Shown one piece after another: positions 17,418 to 26,615 of a stretch of 64,000 bases of DNA. Position 1 is the first letter of the stretch; each line of letters starts with the position of its first letter. Position numbers and translations under genes: made by a program. The notes beneath the pieces were generated by a model. That model searched no databases, was not told the origin of the DNA, and was given only the letters and a program-made list of their open reading frames with translations. The stretch comes from Haploplasma axanthum (lineage in GTDB: Bacteria > Bacillota_I > Bacilli_A > Acholeplasmatales > Acholeplasmataceae): contig NZ_LR215048.1 in NCBI RefSeq assembly GCF_900660745.1, positions 1,674,001 through 1,738,000 on the forward strand, in the 5' to 3' direction.

Positions 17418-18217
17418 TATTCTAAAATACCATTATAATAAATTGCAGCTCTTTGACCTTCAGTTAAACCATTCAAAACTTCAAAAAAGACTTTATTTTG
17501 AAGTCCTAATACCACAGACGTTCTTTCAATTATTTCCCGATTCTCAGTCTTTTTAACGATGTCAACATATGCAACCCCATTTAAATAATAAACAGCGCGT
17601 TTATTAACTAATAATACATTTGCTTTTGTTCTTTTATTTATTTTAACATTTACAATACTACCACTTAATATATTCTTATTGTTCTCATCTATATTTGCTT
17701 GAACTCTTATCAACCCATTTTTAATTTCCGGTTCAATATTTTCTATTATTGAGTGATACATCTTTTCATTAAAGGAATATGTTAGTTCTTTTCCTATCTT
17801 TAAGTCATCTACATTTTCTTGTTTAATATAAAATTCTATTTTTAAATCAGTTAATGATACGATTTCTATTTCAAAAACATTATCTTTCTTTTGTATTGAA
17901 ATGACCTTATAAATACCTTCAAGGTTGTTTATTATTAAAAGTTCATCTTCTCCATAAAGATAATCATTAATAGATAAATTATGATCCTCAACAAATATCT
18001 TTTCTGTTTTATATGGAATTATATTGCCTATTAATTCTATATCATCTGTAAAATTAGTTCTTATAATTGTTGTAAGTTCATCATATGTGCTAATATTATC
18101 TTCTAATTCAGGTAATTTAAAATCTTTTTCATCTTTTTTAAAAATAAGTGGTATTAATTGTAGAATGAGCATCAATGATAACAAAACGATTATACTTATT
18201 ATATAGCCTTTTTTCAT
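17417..18217 (-). CDS. Membrane-anchored adaptor, HlyD/MacA-like
   Basis: A 266-residue protein with an N-terminal membrane anchor (residues 4-27) and an outside domain of mostly beta-strand with a short acidic linker. The late section VNVKINKRTKANVLLVNKRAVYYLNGVAYVDIV...GLTEGQRAAIYYNGIL matches the barrel/membrane-proximal part of MacA-type membrane fusion proteins (the LNGLTEG-like ending is typical). The long coiled-coil hairpin and lipoyl halves of a full MacA are not obvious, so this is a reduced adaptor. It sits between the lipoprotein and the permease in one operon. Confidence 0.7.
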   Translation of the reverse strand: MKKGYIISIIVLLSLMLILQLIPLIFKKDEKDFKLPELEDNISTYDELTTIIRTNFTDDIELIGNIIPYKTEKIFVEDHNLSINDYLYGEDELLIINNLEGIYKVISIQKKDNVFEIEIVSLTDLKIEFYIKQENVDDLKIGKELTYSFNEKMYHSIIENIEPEIKNGLIRVQANIDENNKNILSGSIVNVKINKRTKANVLLVNKRAVYYLNGVAYVDIVKKTENREIIERTSVVLGLQNKVFFEVLNGLTEGQRAAIYYNGILE

Positions 18218-18218
18218 T

Positions 18219-19034
18219 TTACTTTCCCCCTACAATTGAATCAATTAAAAGTTTTGCGCATGTTGTACTATTTGATAGAACCAAATGTACCATTACATAC
18301 CCATAATCTTTTTCTCCGCTTTCAATATCTTCATAATCAAAAACAATTTGATCAATTAGAATAACATTTTTAGGTATCGTATCTTTCACTCTTATTTCTA
18401 AATAAAAAACATCACCATTATGGATATTAATTTTATTTATAAATCTACTATTATCTATTCGTATCTCTTCAATATACTTGTTTAAATCAAAAGTTCCATT
18501 TCCTTCAAAGTATATTTTATCAGCATTAATTGTCATATTACTTTTTAAACTTTGACTATACCCATTAACAGTAAATCCATAATCAACTACATTTCCGCCT
18601 TCTTGGCCAGCATAAATATGAAGTTGTTTTTGAACTTCTGCCTGAATTCTAACATTTGTATCAAAAGAAGACTTTTTACCATTAAAATTAAAATCTACTT
18701 TTTCAATATATAAATCGCCTTGAACACCTCTCATATTAATCCCTAATATTAGAATCCCAAATTTTTTATACTCTTCTTGTATATAATATTCTTCCAATAC
18801 TACTTCTTCTATACTTCCGTCACTTTTATCTGAAAGTTTTACTTCTAACTCATCAATTTTTTTCAAATTCTCATTAACAATAAAAGTCAATTTTAGATTC
18901 GTGTTATATGAATAAGCCTTCATGTTTATTTGATGTGGAACAATTAGAATATTAACTTTTTTATTTTTTTCACACCCAAACAACAAAAAAGTCATTAAAA
19001 ATAGATTAATAATCAGAAATATCTTTACTTTCAT
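18219..19034 (-). CDS. Lipoprotein of unknown function in the MacAB-like operon
   Basis: A 271-residue protein with a lipoprotein signal: the hydrophobic segment IFLIINLFLMTFLLFGC ends in a lipobox with Cys21. The mature part is predicted to be beta-rich with alternating hydrophobic and charged residues and no enzymatic motif I recognise. It ends two bases before the adaptor start, so it is part of the exporter operon and would be held on the outer face of the membrane next to the permease. A substrate-binding or cargo-handling role is only inference. Confidence 0.65.
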   Translation of the reverse strand: MKVKIFLIINLFLMTFLLFGCEKNKKVNILIVPHQINMKAYSYNTNLKLTFIVNENLKKIDELEVKLSDKSDGSIEEVVLEEYYIQEEYKKFGILILGINMRGVQGDLYIEKVDFNFNGKKSSFDTNVRIQAEVQKQLHIYAGQEGGNVVDYGFTVNGYSQSLKSNMTINADKIYFEGNGTFDLNKYIEEIRIDNSRFINKINIHNGDVFYLEIRVKDTIPKNVILIDQIVFDYEDIESGEKDYGYVMVHLVLSNSTTCAKLLIDSIVGGK

Positions 19035-19055
19035 ATATTAAAATCCCCCAAACTT

Positions 19056-19802
19056 TTAAAAGTTTTTCCCTATAACAGTGTATTTTGCATATTCCATGCC
19101 TTCTAATGGAACTACTAAGTCAGTTTTTGCAACAAATTTCCATTCTTGAATCGCAGTTTCTGCGCTTTTAAAAATATTGAAACCATGTGAAACTTGCTTA
19201 CCTTCATAGTTAAGTGTTGAATATTTTCCCATCGCTTGATTAAATGCAATTGCATAATCTGTATACGATACATCTTCCCCTAAGACATTCCGAGCAAAAT
19301 TATAATCAGCAACAATCCCATGTTCTCGATGAAACTCTTCACCATATGTTGTTTCCAAAGTTGCGGAAAATGAAACTGATAATATTTCTTTTATAAGATC
19401 AACTTCAAAACCACCTGTTACTGATATAGTAGTAGAAAAACTAATACTTTGACCAATGGTAGAACTAATTGAAGCGCCTGGCACAAAATCAACCCAAGGA
19501 GTAATCTGCTCTTGTTGCCACGAGGCTATTGTAATCACTCCATTTGCTTTTCTATGTCTATATACTTTAAGTTTTTTATATCTTTGTGGAAAATAAATAC
19601 TTCGCTTTAATAAACTAGGCGTATAATATGTATCACCTTCATAGAAGTAGGCACTCAATCCATATGCTTTCGCATAATATTCTTCTCTATAAAAAGCATC
19701 CAAATAAGTCTTTTCACTATAAAGTTCAGATGCGTTCACTTTAACTTGACTTAATAAAAATCCACTAAACGTCAACACTATAACTAATACTATTTTTTTC
19801 AT
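19056..19802 (-). CDS. Secreted beta-rich protein of unknown function
   Basis: About 248 residues. I start it at 19802 because GGAGG lies eight bases upstream; an in-frame extension to 19841 has no ribosome site. Residues 1-25 are a Sec signal peptide with cleavage probably after VNA. The middle (about 110-155) alternates Ser/Thr with hydrophobic residues (GASISSTIG, SISFSTTISVTGG, ILSVSFSATLETTYG), a pattern seen in amphipathic beta-hairpins of aerolysin/ETX-like pore-forming proteins but also in other beta-sandwiches. It is first in the MacAB-like operon and could be cargo of that system. Function not known. Confidence 0.6.
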   Translation of the reverse strand: MKKIVLVIVLTFSGFLLSQVKVNASELYSEKTYLDAFYREEYYAKAYGLSAYFYEGDTYYTPSLLKRSIYFPQRYKKLKVYRHRKANGVITIASWQQEQITPWVDFVPGASISSTIGQSISFSTTISVTGGFEVDLIKEILSVSFSATLETTYGEEFHREHGIVADYNFARNVLGEDVSYTDYAIAFNQAMGKYSTLNYEGKQVSHGFNIFKSAETAIQEWKFVAKTDLVVPLEGMEYAKYTVIGKNF

Positions 19803-20027
19803 TTTTCTTTCCTCCATATTACCTAAGTAACACTCTAACAATTCGTACTACCGTTATAACGGCCAAAAGAAAATAATCATAAAATATTATTTTATTTTTA
19901 ACTGTATTTTATCCCCCCTAAATTTTAATTGTATCTTAGTAATCTATAAATACATTTTATAATAAAACTATTTTTTTGTCAATAAAGTGAAATTTTTGTC
20001 AATTTAAAATAATTTTGAAACGCTAAA

Positions 20028-20060
20028 AATAAAAAATGATGTTTATTTGAATAACATCAC
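20028..20060 (-). terminator. Terminator of guaA
   Basis: Minus-strand TGATGTTAT-tca-AATAAACATCA followed by TTTTTTATTTTT. Confidence 0.8.
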
Positions 20061-20071
20061 TTTTATTATCT

Positions 20072-21598
20072 TTACTCCCATTCAATTGTTCCTGGTGGTT
20101 TTGAAGTTATATCATAGACTACTCTTCCTACACCATCAACTTCATTAATTATTCTTGTTGAAACTATTTGTAAGACATTATATGGAATATCAGCAAAATC
20201 TGCAGTCATACCATCAATTGATGTTACAGCTCTAATTGCTAATACATTTTCATAAGCTCTTTTATCACCTTTAACTCCAACTGTTTTAAGTGGTGTTAAA
20301 ACTGTAAAGTATTGCCATATTTTTTTATCTAGTCCATGATTTTTAAATTCTTCTCTTAATATATAATCACTTTCTTGAACTACTTTTATTTTTTCATCGG
20401 TAATATCACCTAATATTCGAATTGCTAGTCCTGGACCTGGAAATGGTTGTCTATCAACAATTTCATTTGATAAACCTAATTTTCTACCTAAATCTCTTAC
20501 TTCATCTTTAAAAAGGGTATTTAATGGTTCGATTAATTTAAATTTAATATCTTCTGGTAAACCACCAACATTATGATGTGATTTTATTGTTTCTGCATGT
20601 TTTGTTCCTGATTCAATTATATCGGTATATAGAGTTCCTTGAGCTAAAAATTTTGCATCATTAAGTTTATTTGTTTCTTCTTCAAAGACACGTATAAACT
20701 CATTTCCAATAATTTTTCGTTTTATTTCTGGATCACTAATATTTTTAAGTTTTTCTAAAAATCTTTTTTTAGCATCCACAGTTATTAAGTTAATCTTAAA
20801 TTCATCTTTAAAAACTTTTTCAACACTCTCACGTTCACCTTTTCTAAGTAATCCATGATCAACGAATATACAAGTTAATTGATCTTTAATTGCATGATTT
20901 AAAAGAGCAGCAACCACACTACTATCAACACCACCAGATAATGCTAGTATGACTTTATCGTTTTTAACTGTTTCTTTGATTTTTTTTGTTTGTTCAACAA
21001 TAAACGATTCCATAGACCAGTTTCTTTCTACATCACATTGATTTAAAAATAATCCTAGTATTTCTCTTCCATGATTTGTGTGTTCTACTTCAACATGGAA
21101 TTGAATACCAAAAAATGGTTTACTAATATGTTCCATCATAACAACTTCTGTTAATTTACTTGATGCTGTTATTTTAAAATCATTTGGTACTCTAGTTACA
21201 CTATCCCCATGACTCATCCAAACAATAAATTCACTTGGCAAGTCTATAGTTAAACTACTTCCTTTAGTTTGAATTGTTGTTAGTCCGTATTCTTTCTTTA
21301 AACTCTTACTAACACTTCCTCCTAATAATTTAGTCATTAACTGCATTCCATAACAAATCCCTAAAATGGGTAATCCTAAATCAAAAATCTCTTTATCAAT
21401 TTTATAACTATCTTCATCATAAACAGAGTGTGGTCCACCTGATAAGACTAAACCCTTAATAGATTTATCTTTTTTTATTTCTTCAATCGATATTTCATGT
21501 GAAACTAATTCACTATAAACACCAAGTTCTCTAATTCTTCTAACGATTAATTGATTATATTGGCTTCCAAAATCTAAAACTAATATTTTATTTACCAT
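20072..21598 (-). CDS. guaA: GMP synthase (glutamine-hydrolysing)
   Basis: Converts XMP to GMP using glutamine and ATP. The N-terminal class I amidotransferase domain has GICYGMQLM (catalytic Cys) and [11 protein letters not shown] (His/Glu). The ATP-pyrophosphatase domain has the P-loop [12 protein letters not shown] near residue 215, and the protein ends with the dimer domain closing [10 protein letters not shown] start it at [10 protein letters not shown] (21598), not the upstream in-frame ATG. AAGGAGG lies inside the end of guaB, and the two genes overlap by 11 nt, so they are coupled. Confidence 0.96.
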   Translation of the reverse strand: MVNKILVLDFGSQYNQLIVRRIRELGVYSELVSHEISIEEIKKDKSIKGLVLSGGPHSVYDEDSYKIDKEIFDLGLPILGICYGMQLMTKLLGGSVSKSLKKEYGLTTIQTKGSSLTIDLPSEFIVWMSHGDSVTRVPNDFKITASSKLTEVVMMEHISKPFFGIQFHVEVEHTNHGREILGLFLNQCDVERNWSMESFIVEQTKKIKETVKNDKVILALSGGVDSSVVAALLNHAIKDQLTCIFVDHGLLRKGERESVEKVFKDEFKINLITVDAKKRFLEKLKNISDPEIKRKIIGNEFIRVFEEETNKLNDAKFLAQGTLYTDIIESGTKHAETIKSHHNVGGLPEDIKFKLIEPLNTLFKDEVRDLGRKLGLSNEIVDRQPFPGPGLAIRILGDITDEKIKVVQESDYILREEFKNHGLDKKIWQYFTVLTPLKTVGVKGDKRAYENVLAIRAVTSIDGMTADFADIPYNVLQIVSTRIINEVDGVGRVVYDITSKPPGTIEWE

Positions 21599-22715
21599 TA
21601 TAATTTGGCGCCTCCTTAATATTAGAGACATCATGTGGATGACTTTCTTTTAATCCAGCTTGTGTAATTTCAATAAATCGTGCATCCCTCTTCATCTCTT
21701 CAATTGTTTTACAGCCACAATATCCCATACCAGATCTAAGTCCACCCATCATCTGATAGATTACATCACTAATTGATCCTTTATATGGGACGGTTGCTTC
21801 AATACCTTCAGGAACTAGTTTTTTCAATTCTTTTACTCCACCTTGGAAATATCTATCACTTGACCCTCTTTGCATAGCACTTAGTGATCCCATACCAACA
21901 TATGCTTTTACTTTTTTTCCGTTTAGTTCGTATACTTCTCCTGGAGACTCTAAAGTTCCTGCAAGCAAGCTTCCTAACATTACACAATCAGCACCCGCTG
22001 CTAATGCTTTTGGAATATCACCTGAAATCTTAATGCCACCATCAGCAATAATTCCGATTTCATATTGTCTGGCAACTTGATATACATCATTAATTGCCGT
22101 AAGTTGTGGAACACCAACTCCAGCAACAACTCTTGTCGTGCATATTGATCCTGGGCCTACACCAACTTTTAAACATGTAGCTCCAGCATATATTAAATCA
22201 ATTGCCGCCTGTGCGGTAACAATATTGCCACCAATAATATCTAATTCTGGATATTTGCTTTTGATTTCCTTAATTTTTTCGATTACTCCATATGAGTGAC
22301 CATGTGCACTATCAACAGCGATTATATCGACGTTTGCCGCTACTAAAGCATCGACTCTTTCTAAAGTGTTATCACTTACACCAACAGCTGCCCCTACTCT
22401 TAAAAACCCATTTGAATCAATTGTTGCTTCTTTGTTTTTACCTTTTATGCTTTTGACTTTTCTTATTTCATTACTTTGTTCTAAAATACTTAAATTTTTA
22501 TGAACAATTCCAAGTCCTCCAAGTTCCGCTAAAGCAATTGCCATATTGGCCTCAGTTACTGTATCCATTGCTGCTGATAAAACTGGTACATTAAGTTTTA
22601 TCTTTTTAGTTAGTTTTGTTGATAGTTCTACATTAATTGGAACTACTTTCGAAAATGATGGAACTAACAATAAATCATCAAATGTATAACCCTCTTTTAA
22701 GACTTTTTCGTTCAT
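21588..22715 (-). CDS. guaB: IMP dehydrogenase (short form)
   Basis: Oxidises IMP to XMP, the committed step to GMP. The catalytic loop is [18 protein letters not shown] (Cys in SICTT), with the flap region containing [13 protein letters not shown]. At 375 residues it lacks the CBS-domain pair that most bacterial IMPDHs carry between barrel halves: the sequence goes from [27 protein letters not shown] directly onward, so it is a CBS-less form. The start at [14 protein letters not shown] has GAAAGGG upstream. It overlaps guaA. Confidence 0.93.
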   Translation of the reverse strand: MNEKVLKEGYTFDDLLLVPSFSKVVPINVELSTKLTKKIKLNVPVLSAAMDTVTEANMAIALAELGGLGIVHKNLSILEQSNEIRKVKSIKGKNKEATIDSNGFLRVGAAVGVSDNTLERVDALVAANVDIIAVDSAHGHSYGVIEKIKEIKSKYPELDIIGGNIVTAQAAIDLIYAGATCLKVGVGPGSICTTRVVAGVGVPQLTAINDVYQVARQYEIGIIADGGIKISGDIPKALAAGADCVMLGSLLAGTLESPGEVYELNGKKVKAYVGMGSLSAMQRGSSDRYFQGGVKELKKLVPEGIEATVPYKGSISDVIYQMMGGLRSGMGYCGCKTIEEMKRDARFIEITQAGLKESHPHDVSNIKEAPNYNGK

Positions 22716-22749
22716 TTTAATTACCCTTTCTGTATATATAATTGTTGCT

Positions 22750-22780
22750 ATTCTATCATACCTTGAATTTTCTTTCAAGG
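22750..22780 (-). promoter_or_regulatory. guaBA promoter with inverted repeat
   Basis: Minus-strand TTGAAA (22773-22778), 17-nt spacer, TAGAAT (22750-22755). An inverted repeat CCTTGAA...TTCAAGG (22761-22780) covers the spacer and the -35 and may be an operator. No purine riboswitch is visible upstream, and the IS3 element begins about 50 nt away. Confidence 0.6.
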
Positions 22781-22871
22781 AAATTTCGAGTTAATTTACA
22801 ATTAAAAAAAATGTCAGCAATATAATGTGTACCCCAAGTCAAGGACTAAATAAAAAAAAGTATCTGCATTG

Positions 22872-23747
22872 TTAATGTAACGCTATTAGAGATGGCTTAA
22901 CTTCTAAGGAGAGGCCATCTTTTTTGTTTTTATTTCTGAACATATCACCATAATTTTTAGGTGTCATACGTTTAAGATTCCATTGATAGCGGTGATTATT
23001 ATAATAATCAATATATTTATCAATAGCCTCTTTAACTTCTTCAAAAGTCTTACAATCTATTAAATTAATTTCATCTTTCATGTGACCAAAGAACGATTCG
23101 ATCGGTGCGTTGTCCCAGCAGTTACCACGCCTTGACATGGATTGTTCCAAGTTTAACTCTTTTATCATGCGTTGAAATGATAAAGATGTATAATGACTTC
23201 CTTGATCAGAATTAATTAATGCGTCTGATGCTAACTCAATTTTATCCAAATCTTTCATGGTATCTTCAACAAATTTGATATCTAATGATTTTGATACTTG
23301 ATAGGCATGTATTTCATTGGTTACTCCATCTTTAATCGCTGATAGATAAGCACGTTTATTCAAGTCGTATGTCAAATATGTAATATCAGTAAGAAGAATT
23401 TGATTAGGATTACCTTCTTTAAATTTTCGTTCTAATTTATTAGGAGCGACATGACTTGTTTTTAAAGCTTTCGCCATTCGTCTATATGGGTTAGCTTTTC
23501 TAATCGGACAAAAAAGTCCAAACTTTTTCATCAGTCTACGGATTTTCTTAATGTTCATAATGATATTAAATTGGTCTTCTAAAGTCATTTTAATCATTCT
23601 AGCCCCTTTATTGAAACCTTTATATCTATATGCTGACATAATGAATTCAAATGCTTCTTCATCATTAAAAGTTCTAGTTTGTCTAGTCTCACTATCACTT
23701 AAATAACTATAGTAGCCGCTTTTTGATACACCTGCTATTTTTACCAT
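22872..23747 (-). CDS. IS3-family transposase OrfB (DDE integrase core)
   Basis: The catalytic half of an IS3-type transposase. Residues are visible as D in ILLTDITYL, D in LINSDQGSHYTS, and E in NAPIESFFGHMKDE, with the usual HTH_21-like segment GFNKGARMIKMTLE before the rve domain. The frame stays open upstream of its first ATG (through KYEIIKRLRNNKKWKISIDE) to about 23843 and overlaps OrfA in the -1 frame. The functional protein is therefore probably an OrfAB fusion made by frameshifting rather than a product starting at 23747. Confidence 0.92.
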   Translation of the reverse strand: MVKIAGVSKSGYYSYLSDSETRQTRTFNDEEAFEFIMSAYRYKGFNKGARMIKMTLEDQFNIIMNIKKIRRLMKKFGLFCPIRKANPYRRMAKALKTSHVAPNKLERKFKEGNPNQILLTDITYLTYDLNKRAYLSAIKDGVTNEIHAYQVSKSLDIKFVEDTMKDLDKIELASDALINSDQGSHYTSLSFQRMIKELNLEQSMSRRGNCWDNAPIESFFGHMKDEINLIDCKTFEEVKEAIDKYIDYYNNHRYQWNLKRMTPKNYGDMFRNKNKKDGLSLEVKPSLIALH

Positions 23748-23782
23748 CTCGTCAATTGATATTTTCCATTTCTTATTATTCC

Positions 23783-24235
23783 TTAATCTTTTGATGATTT
23801 CATATTTTTCCCTGGGCTTAACTTTTCCTTTTTGATCGCCAACCTTTCTAGCCTTTCCAGTTCCAATAATAGTTCTCGTTCCTGTTTTAAATACTCAATC
23901 TCTAATCGTTGTCTTTCAATGATTTCATCTTTGGTTAAGTGTTTAGTCTTTGGTCTACCTAAATTTCTTTGTCTCGTATCATTTAACCCTTCTAAACGTT
24001 TGGATTGTTTACGCCATCTATTCGATGAATTATTTATTCTTGATTCACCTAAAACTTCATCATCAAAACCTGCTTCAATAAATATCTGACGTGGTAGTTT
24101 ACCTTTTGCATGTTCAATCAAAAAATGATTCTTAAAGTGCTTGTGGTATGTAATTCCTTTTATACTTACACTTTTAACATTAGGATTCTGTTTAAGTTCT
24201 TTTACCTGCTCTTCCGTAAAGTAATGTATTCCCAT
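23783..24235 (-). CDS. IS3-family OrfA (helix-turn-helix)
   Basis: About 150 residues: an N-terminal HTH region (YFTEEQVKELKQNPNVKSVSIKGITYHKHFK), a basic middle segment and a C-terminal leucine-zipper-like coiled coil (IIERQRLEIEYLKQERELLLELERLERLAIKK), as in IS3/IS150-type OrfA. The start at 24235 has AGGTGA six bases upstream; an in-frame ATG at 24253 lacks one. The run AAAAAG at 23828-23833 lies where the OrfB frame opens and is the best slippage candidate, although the base before it is C rather than the canonical A. Confidence 0.85.
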   Translation of the reverse strand: MGIHYFTEEQVKELKQNPNVKSVSIKGITYHKHFKNHFLIEHAKGKLPRQIFIEAGFDDEVLGESRINNSSNRWRKQSKRLEGLNDTRQRNLGRPKTKHLTKDEIIERQRLEIEYLKQERELLLELERLERLAIKKEKLSPGKNMKSSKD

Positions 24236-24358
24236 TTGTTCACCTGCTTTCATATATTCTTATTATACCAAACAAAAATACCCTATAAAACTAGAGTATC
24301 CTTTTTTTAAGGAGTCCGTTTTATAGGGTACATTTTAATATGCCAACATTTTAAATCA

Positions 24359-24730
24359 TTATTCTTCAATATTTAGTTGTTTATTTACAATGAAAACTGC
24401 ATAACCAATTAAAATTATTCCTGCAAATATCGTATATAAAAAATCATAACTATCTGCTAATTCATAAAGTCTTCTAATCCCTAGTGGATACAAAATTAAT
24501 AATGCTGTTAGAATTCCAGTTAATGCAATTTTATTGATATCTTTCTTTCTAAATACCAAATAAAATGTTACAAAAACACCAACAACCCAAGAAATAATTT
24601 GGATTGGTACTTGTGGACTTTCATCTTTGAATTCTCCAAAATAATCTTTTCCATTTAATTGAATACTAAGAATGATAGATAAAATAAATATAATACTCAT
24701 AATTGTTCCAAAAATAATTTTCTTCTTCAT
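24359..24730 (-). CDS. Small four-helix membrane protein
   Basis: A 123-residue protein, almost entirely hydrophobic, with four predicted membrane segments (about residues 4-23, 43-61, 67-87, 96-115) and short polar loops. I do not recognise a family. CAAGGAGAATTT gives a good start. It lies 80 nt after the iron-type binding lipoprotein and in the same direction, so it may be the last member of that operon. The IS3 element ends 27 nt downstream and the gene appears intact. Confidence 0.55.
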   Translation of the reverse strand: MKKKIIFGTIMSIIFILSIILSIQLNGKDYFGEFKDESPQVPIQIISWVVGVFVTFYLVFRKKDINKIALTGILTALLILYPLGIRRLYELADSYDFLYTIFAGIILIGYAVFIVNKQLNIEE

Positions 24731-24810
24731 TTTTAAATTCTCCTTGTATCTTTTATTTAAGTATATTATAAATAGATAATAAAATCAATATATCTAAAAT
24801 AACTGAACAA

Positions 24811-25818
24811 CTATTTTAATTCGAAGTTTTCAAATATTGTTGGATAAATTATTTTTGCTAATTTTAAAAATGCTTTATCATATTCATTGTTTGGTTTATA
24901 ATGATACCAATCTCTTTCTAAGAAGATTACTTTCTTATTAGCAATCGCTTGTAGTGAAGCCCATTTTTCATTATACGTTTTTTCAAATAATTCTTTAACT
25001 TTAGCCTCATCACTCATTGATTGAACAAAAATAAACTCTGGATCAATAGACATAACATATTCTTCATTAATATCTATTGATGTTACTGATTCTTTAGTCC
25101 ATGAATCACCAATATTTGTAACACCTAAATATTTAAGCATCTCACCATTAGCAGTACTTGAAAGATATGCTTTCAATGTTTTTGTTGTTCCAAAAACTAG
25201 TAAAGCTTTTGGATTATTTTCTTTTGGTACTTTTGAAATTATACTAGCAATATTTTCAATAATTTTTTTACCTGTTTTATCATAATTATCTGTTTCATTC
25301 AAGAATGAAAAAACTTTTAAAAACTTCAAATAATCTCCAAGCCCATTATATTCCATTGAAATATATTTAATATTATTTTGTTCCAATTGAGGAATCAAAT
25401 CTTTACCTTGTTTACTTGAACTCAATATTACTAAATCAGGATTTGCATTAAGTAATAACTCTGGACTAACTGTCGTATTTGTTTTACCAACCAAATTTAG
25501 AGATCCATCTTTAATTGCATCTTCGTTTAGTTCCGTTTCTGATTCAATACGCCCAACAATTTTTCCACCCGCTTCATACCAAAGATTTGTATATGAGTTA
25601 TATACACTAATCACTCTTGTTGGTTTCTTAGTTATTGTTTGACTCTTACCATCTGCATCTGTAAATGTTACACTATCCTCGTTAATAACAACTTCATTTG
25701 CCTCTTTTTCAATTTGGTCAATTGCCAATTGAATATCTTTATCTTTTTTTTCTGCTTTACATGATGTTAAAACTAATGCTGATATTAGTAAAACAGAAAA
25801 TATAAATATTTTTTTCAT
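24811..25818 (-). CDS. Iron/haem/cobalamin-type ABC substrate-binding lipoprotein
   Basis: A 335-residue Peripla_BP_2 (FecB/BtuF-like) protein. The lipobox LISALVLTSC ends at Cys20. The mature part has TITKKPTRVISVYNSYTNLWYEAGGKIVGR, NPDLVILSS and FIFVQSMS, the two-lobe pattern of metal-chelate binding proteins. It overlaps the ATPase gene by 4 nt and completes a FecBCD-like importer. The ligand could be a siderophore, haem or cobalamin; the flavodoxin in the same operon favours an iron-containing ligand, but this is inference. Confidence 0.82.
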   Translation of the reverse strand: MKKIFIFSVLLISALVLTSCKAEKKDKDIQLAIDQIEKEANEVVINEDSVTFTDADGKSQTITKKPTRVISVYNSYTNLWYEAGGKIVGRIESETELNEDAIKDGSLNLVGKTNTTVSPELLLNANPDLVILSSSKQGKDLIPQLEQNNIKYISMEYNGLGDYLKFLKVFSFLNETDNYDKTGKKIIENIASIISKVPKENNPKALLVFGTTKTLKAYLSSTANGEMLKYLGVTNIGDSWTKESVTSIDINEEYVMSIDPEFIFVQSMSDEAKVKELFEKTYNEKWASLQAIANKKVIFLERDWYHYKPNNEYDKAFLKLAKIIYPTIFENFELK

Positions 25819-26615
25819 TTTATTTCCTCCTTTTTATTTTTGCTTTTCTTAGGAATAAAGAACGGACATTTATTTTCTTCATCCACATAAAAATCACCAT
25901 TAATAGTAAAAACCTCTTCTAAAACTCGTGGACACACAATCATATTCGGAGTTCCACATGCAAAAACTTTTTTATCTTTAATTGCATAGATTGTTTTAGA
26001 ATATCTTGATGCTAAATTTATATCATGTAATACCATAACTATTGTCATTCCAAGTGTTTCATTTAATTCTTTTATTAAATCTAAAACTTCAATTTGATAT
26101 GCTACATCTAAATATGTAGTTGGTTCATCAAGAATTAATATTTCAGGTTCCTGACAAATTGCCATTGCAATCCATGCTCTTTGTCGTTCTCCTCCCGATA
26201 ATTTTTTAATTGATTTATCTTTTAAATGATATACTCCTGTTTTTTTTAAGGATTCATCAATAATCTTTTTATCATTACTATTCAAAAATTTTCCAAACTT
26301 TAAATGTGGATATCTACCATAAGAAACTAAGGTTTCAACAGTTAAATCTGGATACGAAAGTTTTTGTTGTGACAAAAAAGCAATCTTTTTGGCTAAGTCT
26401 TTTCTTTTATATTTTCTAACATCTGTCTTATCAAATTCAACAAAACCACTATCTAATTCTAATAAATTAATTATCGTTTTTAATACCGTTGACTTTCCAC
26501 AACCATTTCTGCCAATAATTGAGACAATATCTCCTTTATTTATCTTAATTGACACATCATCAATAACATTATATTTTTCATAAGATATTTTCAAATTATT
26601 TAACCTAAGCGACAT
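25815..26615 (-). CDS. FecE-type ABC importer ATPase
   Basis: A 266-residue ATPase of iron-siderophore importers. Walker A is GRNGCGKST (residues 35-43), signature LSGGERQR, Walker B ILILDEPTTYLD, H-loop VLHD. The C-terminal tail ends in a lysine-rich stretch. It overlaps the permease by 11 nt upstream and the binding protein by 4 nt downstream, so the three importer subunits are translationally coupled. Confidence 0.9.
   Translation of the reverse strand: MSLRLNNLKISYEKYNVIDDVSIKINKGDIVSIIGRNGCGKSTVLKTIINLLELDSGFVEFDKTDVRKYKRKDLAKKIAFLSQQKLSYPDLTVETLVSYGRYPHLKFGKFLNSNDKKIIDESLKKTGVYHLKDKSIKKLSGGERQRAWIAMAICQEPEILILDEPTTYLDVAYQIEVLDLIKELNETLGMTIVMVLHDINLASRYSKTIYAIKDKKVFACGTPNMIVCPRVLEEVFTINGDFYVDEENKCPFFIPKKSKNKKEEIK

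Larger units (their letters stand above)
22828..24332 (-). mobile_element. IS3-family insertion sequence, apparently complete
   Basis: About 1.5 kb with imperfect terminal inverted repeats: TGTACCCCAAGTCAAGGACT at the left and, read inward from the right, TGTACCCTATAAAACGGACT. It carries two ORFs in the IS3 arrangement, with the second in the -1 frame. I could not find a convincing target duplication (left flank ...ATAATG, right flank TTTTAA...). A hairpin AGATGGC...GCCATCT with a T-run on the plus strand (22891-22926), at the end of the transposase gene, would stop transcription entering the element from outside. It lies between guaB and the iron-uptake operon, in the same direction as both. 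Confidence 0.85.

Noticed and set aside
22780-22870. Purine riboswitch ahead of guaBA
   Set aside because: No three-way junction or conserved loop pair is present; the region holds a promoter and then the IS3 end.
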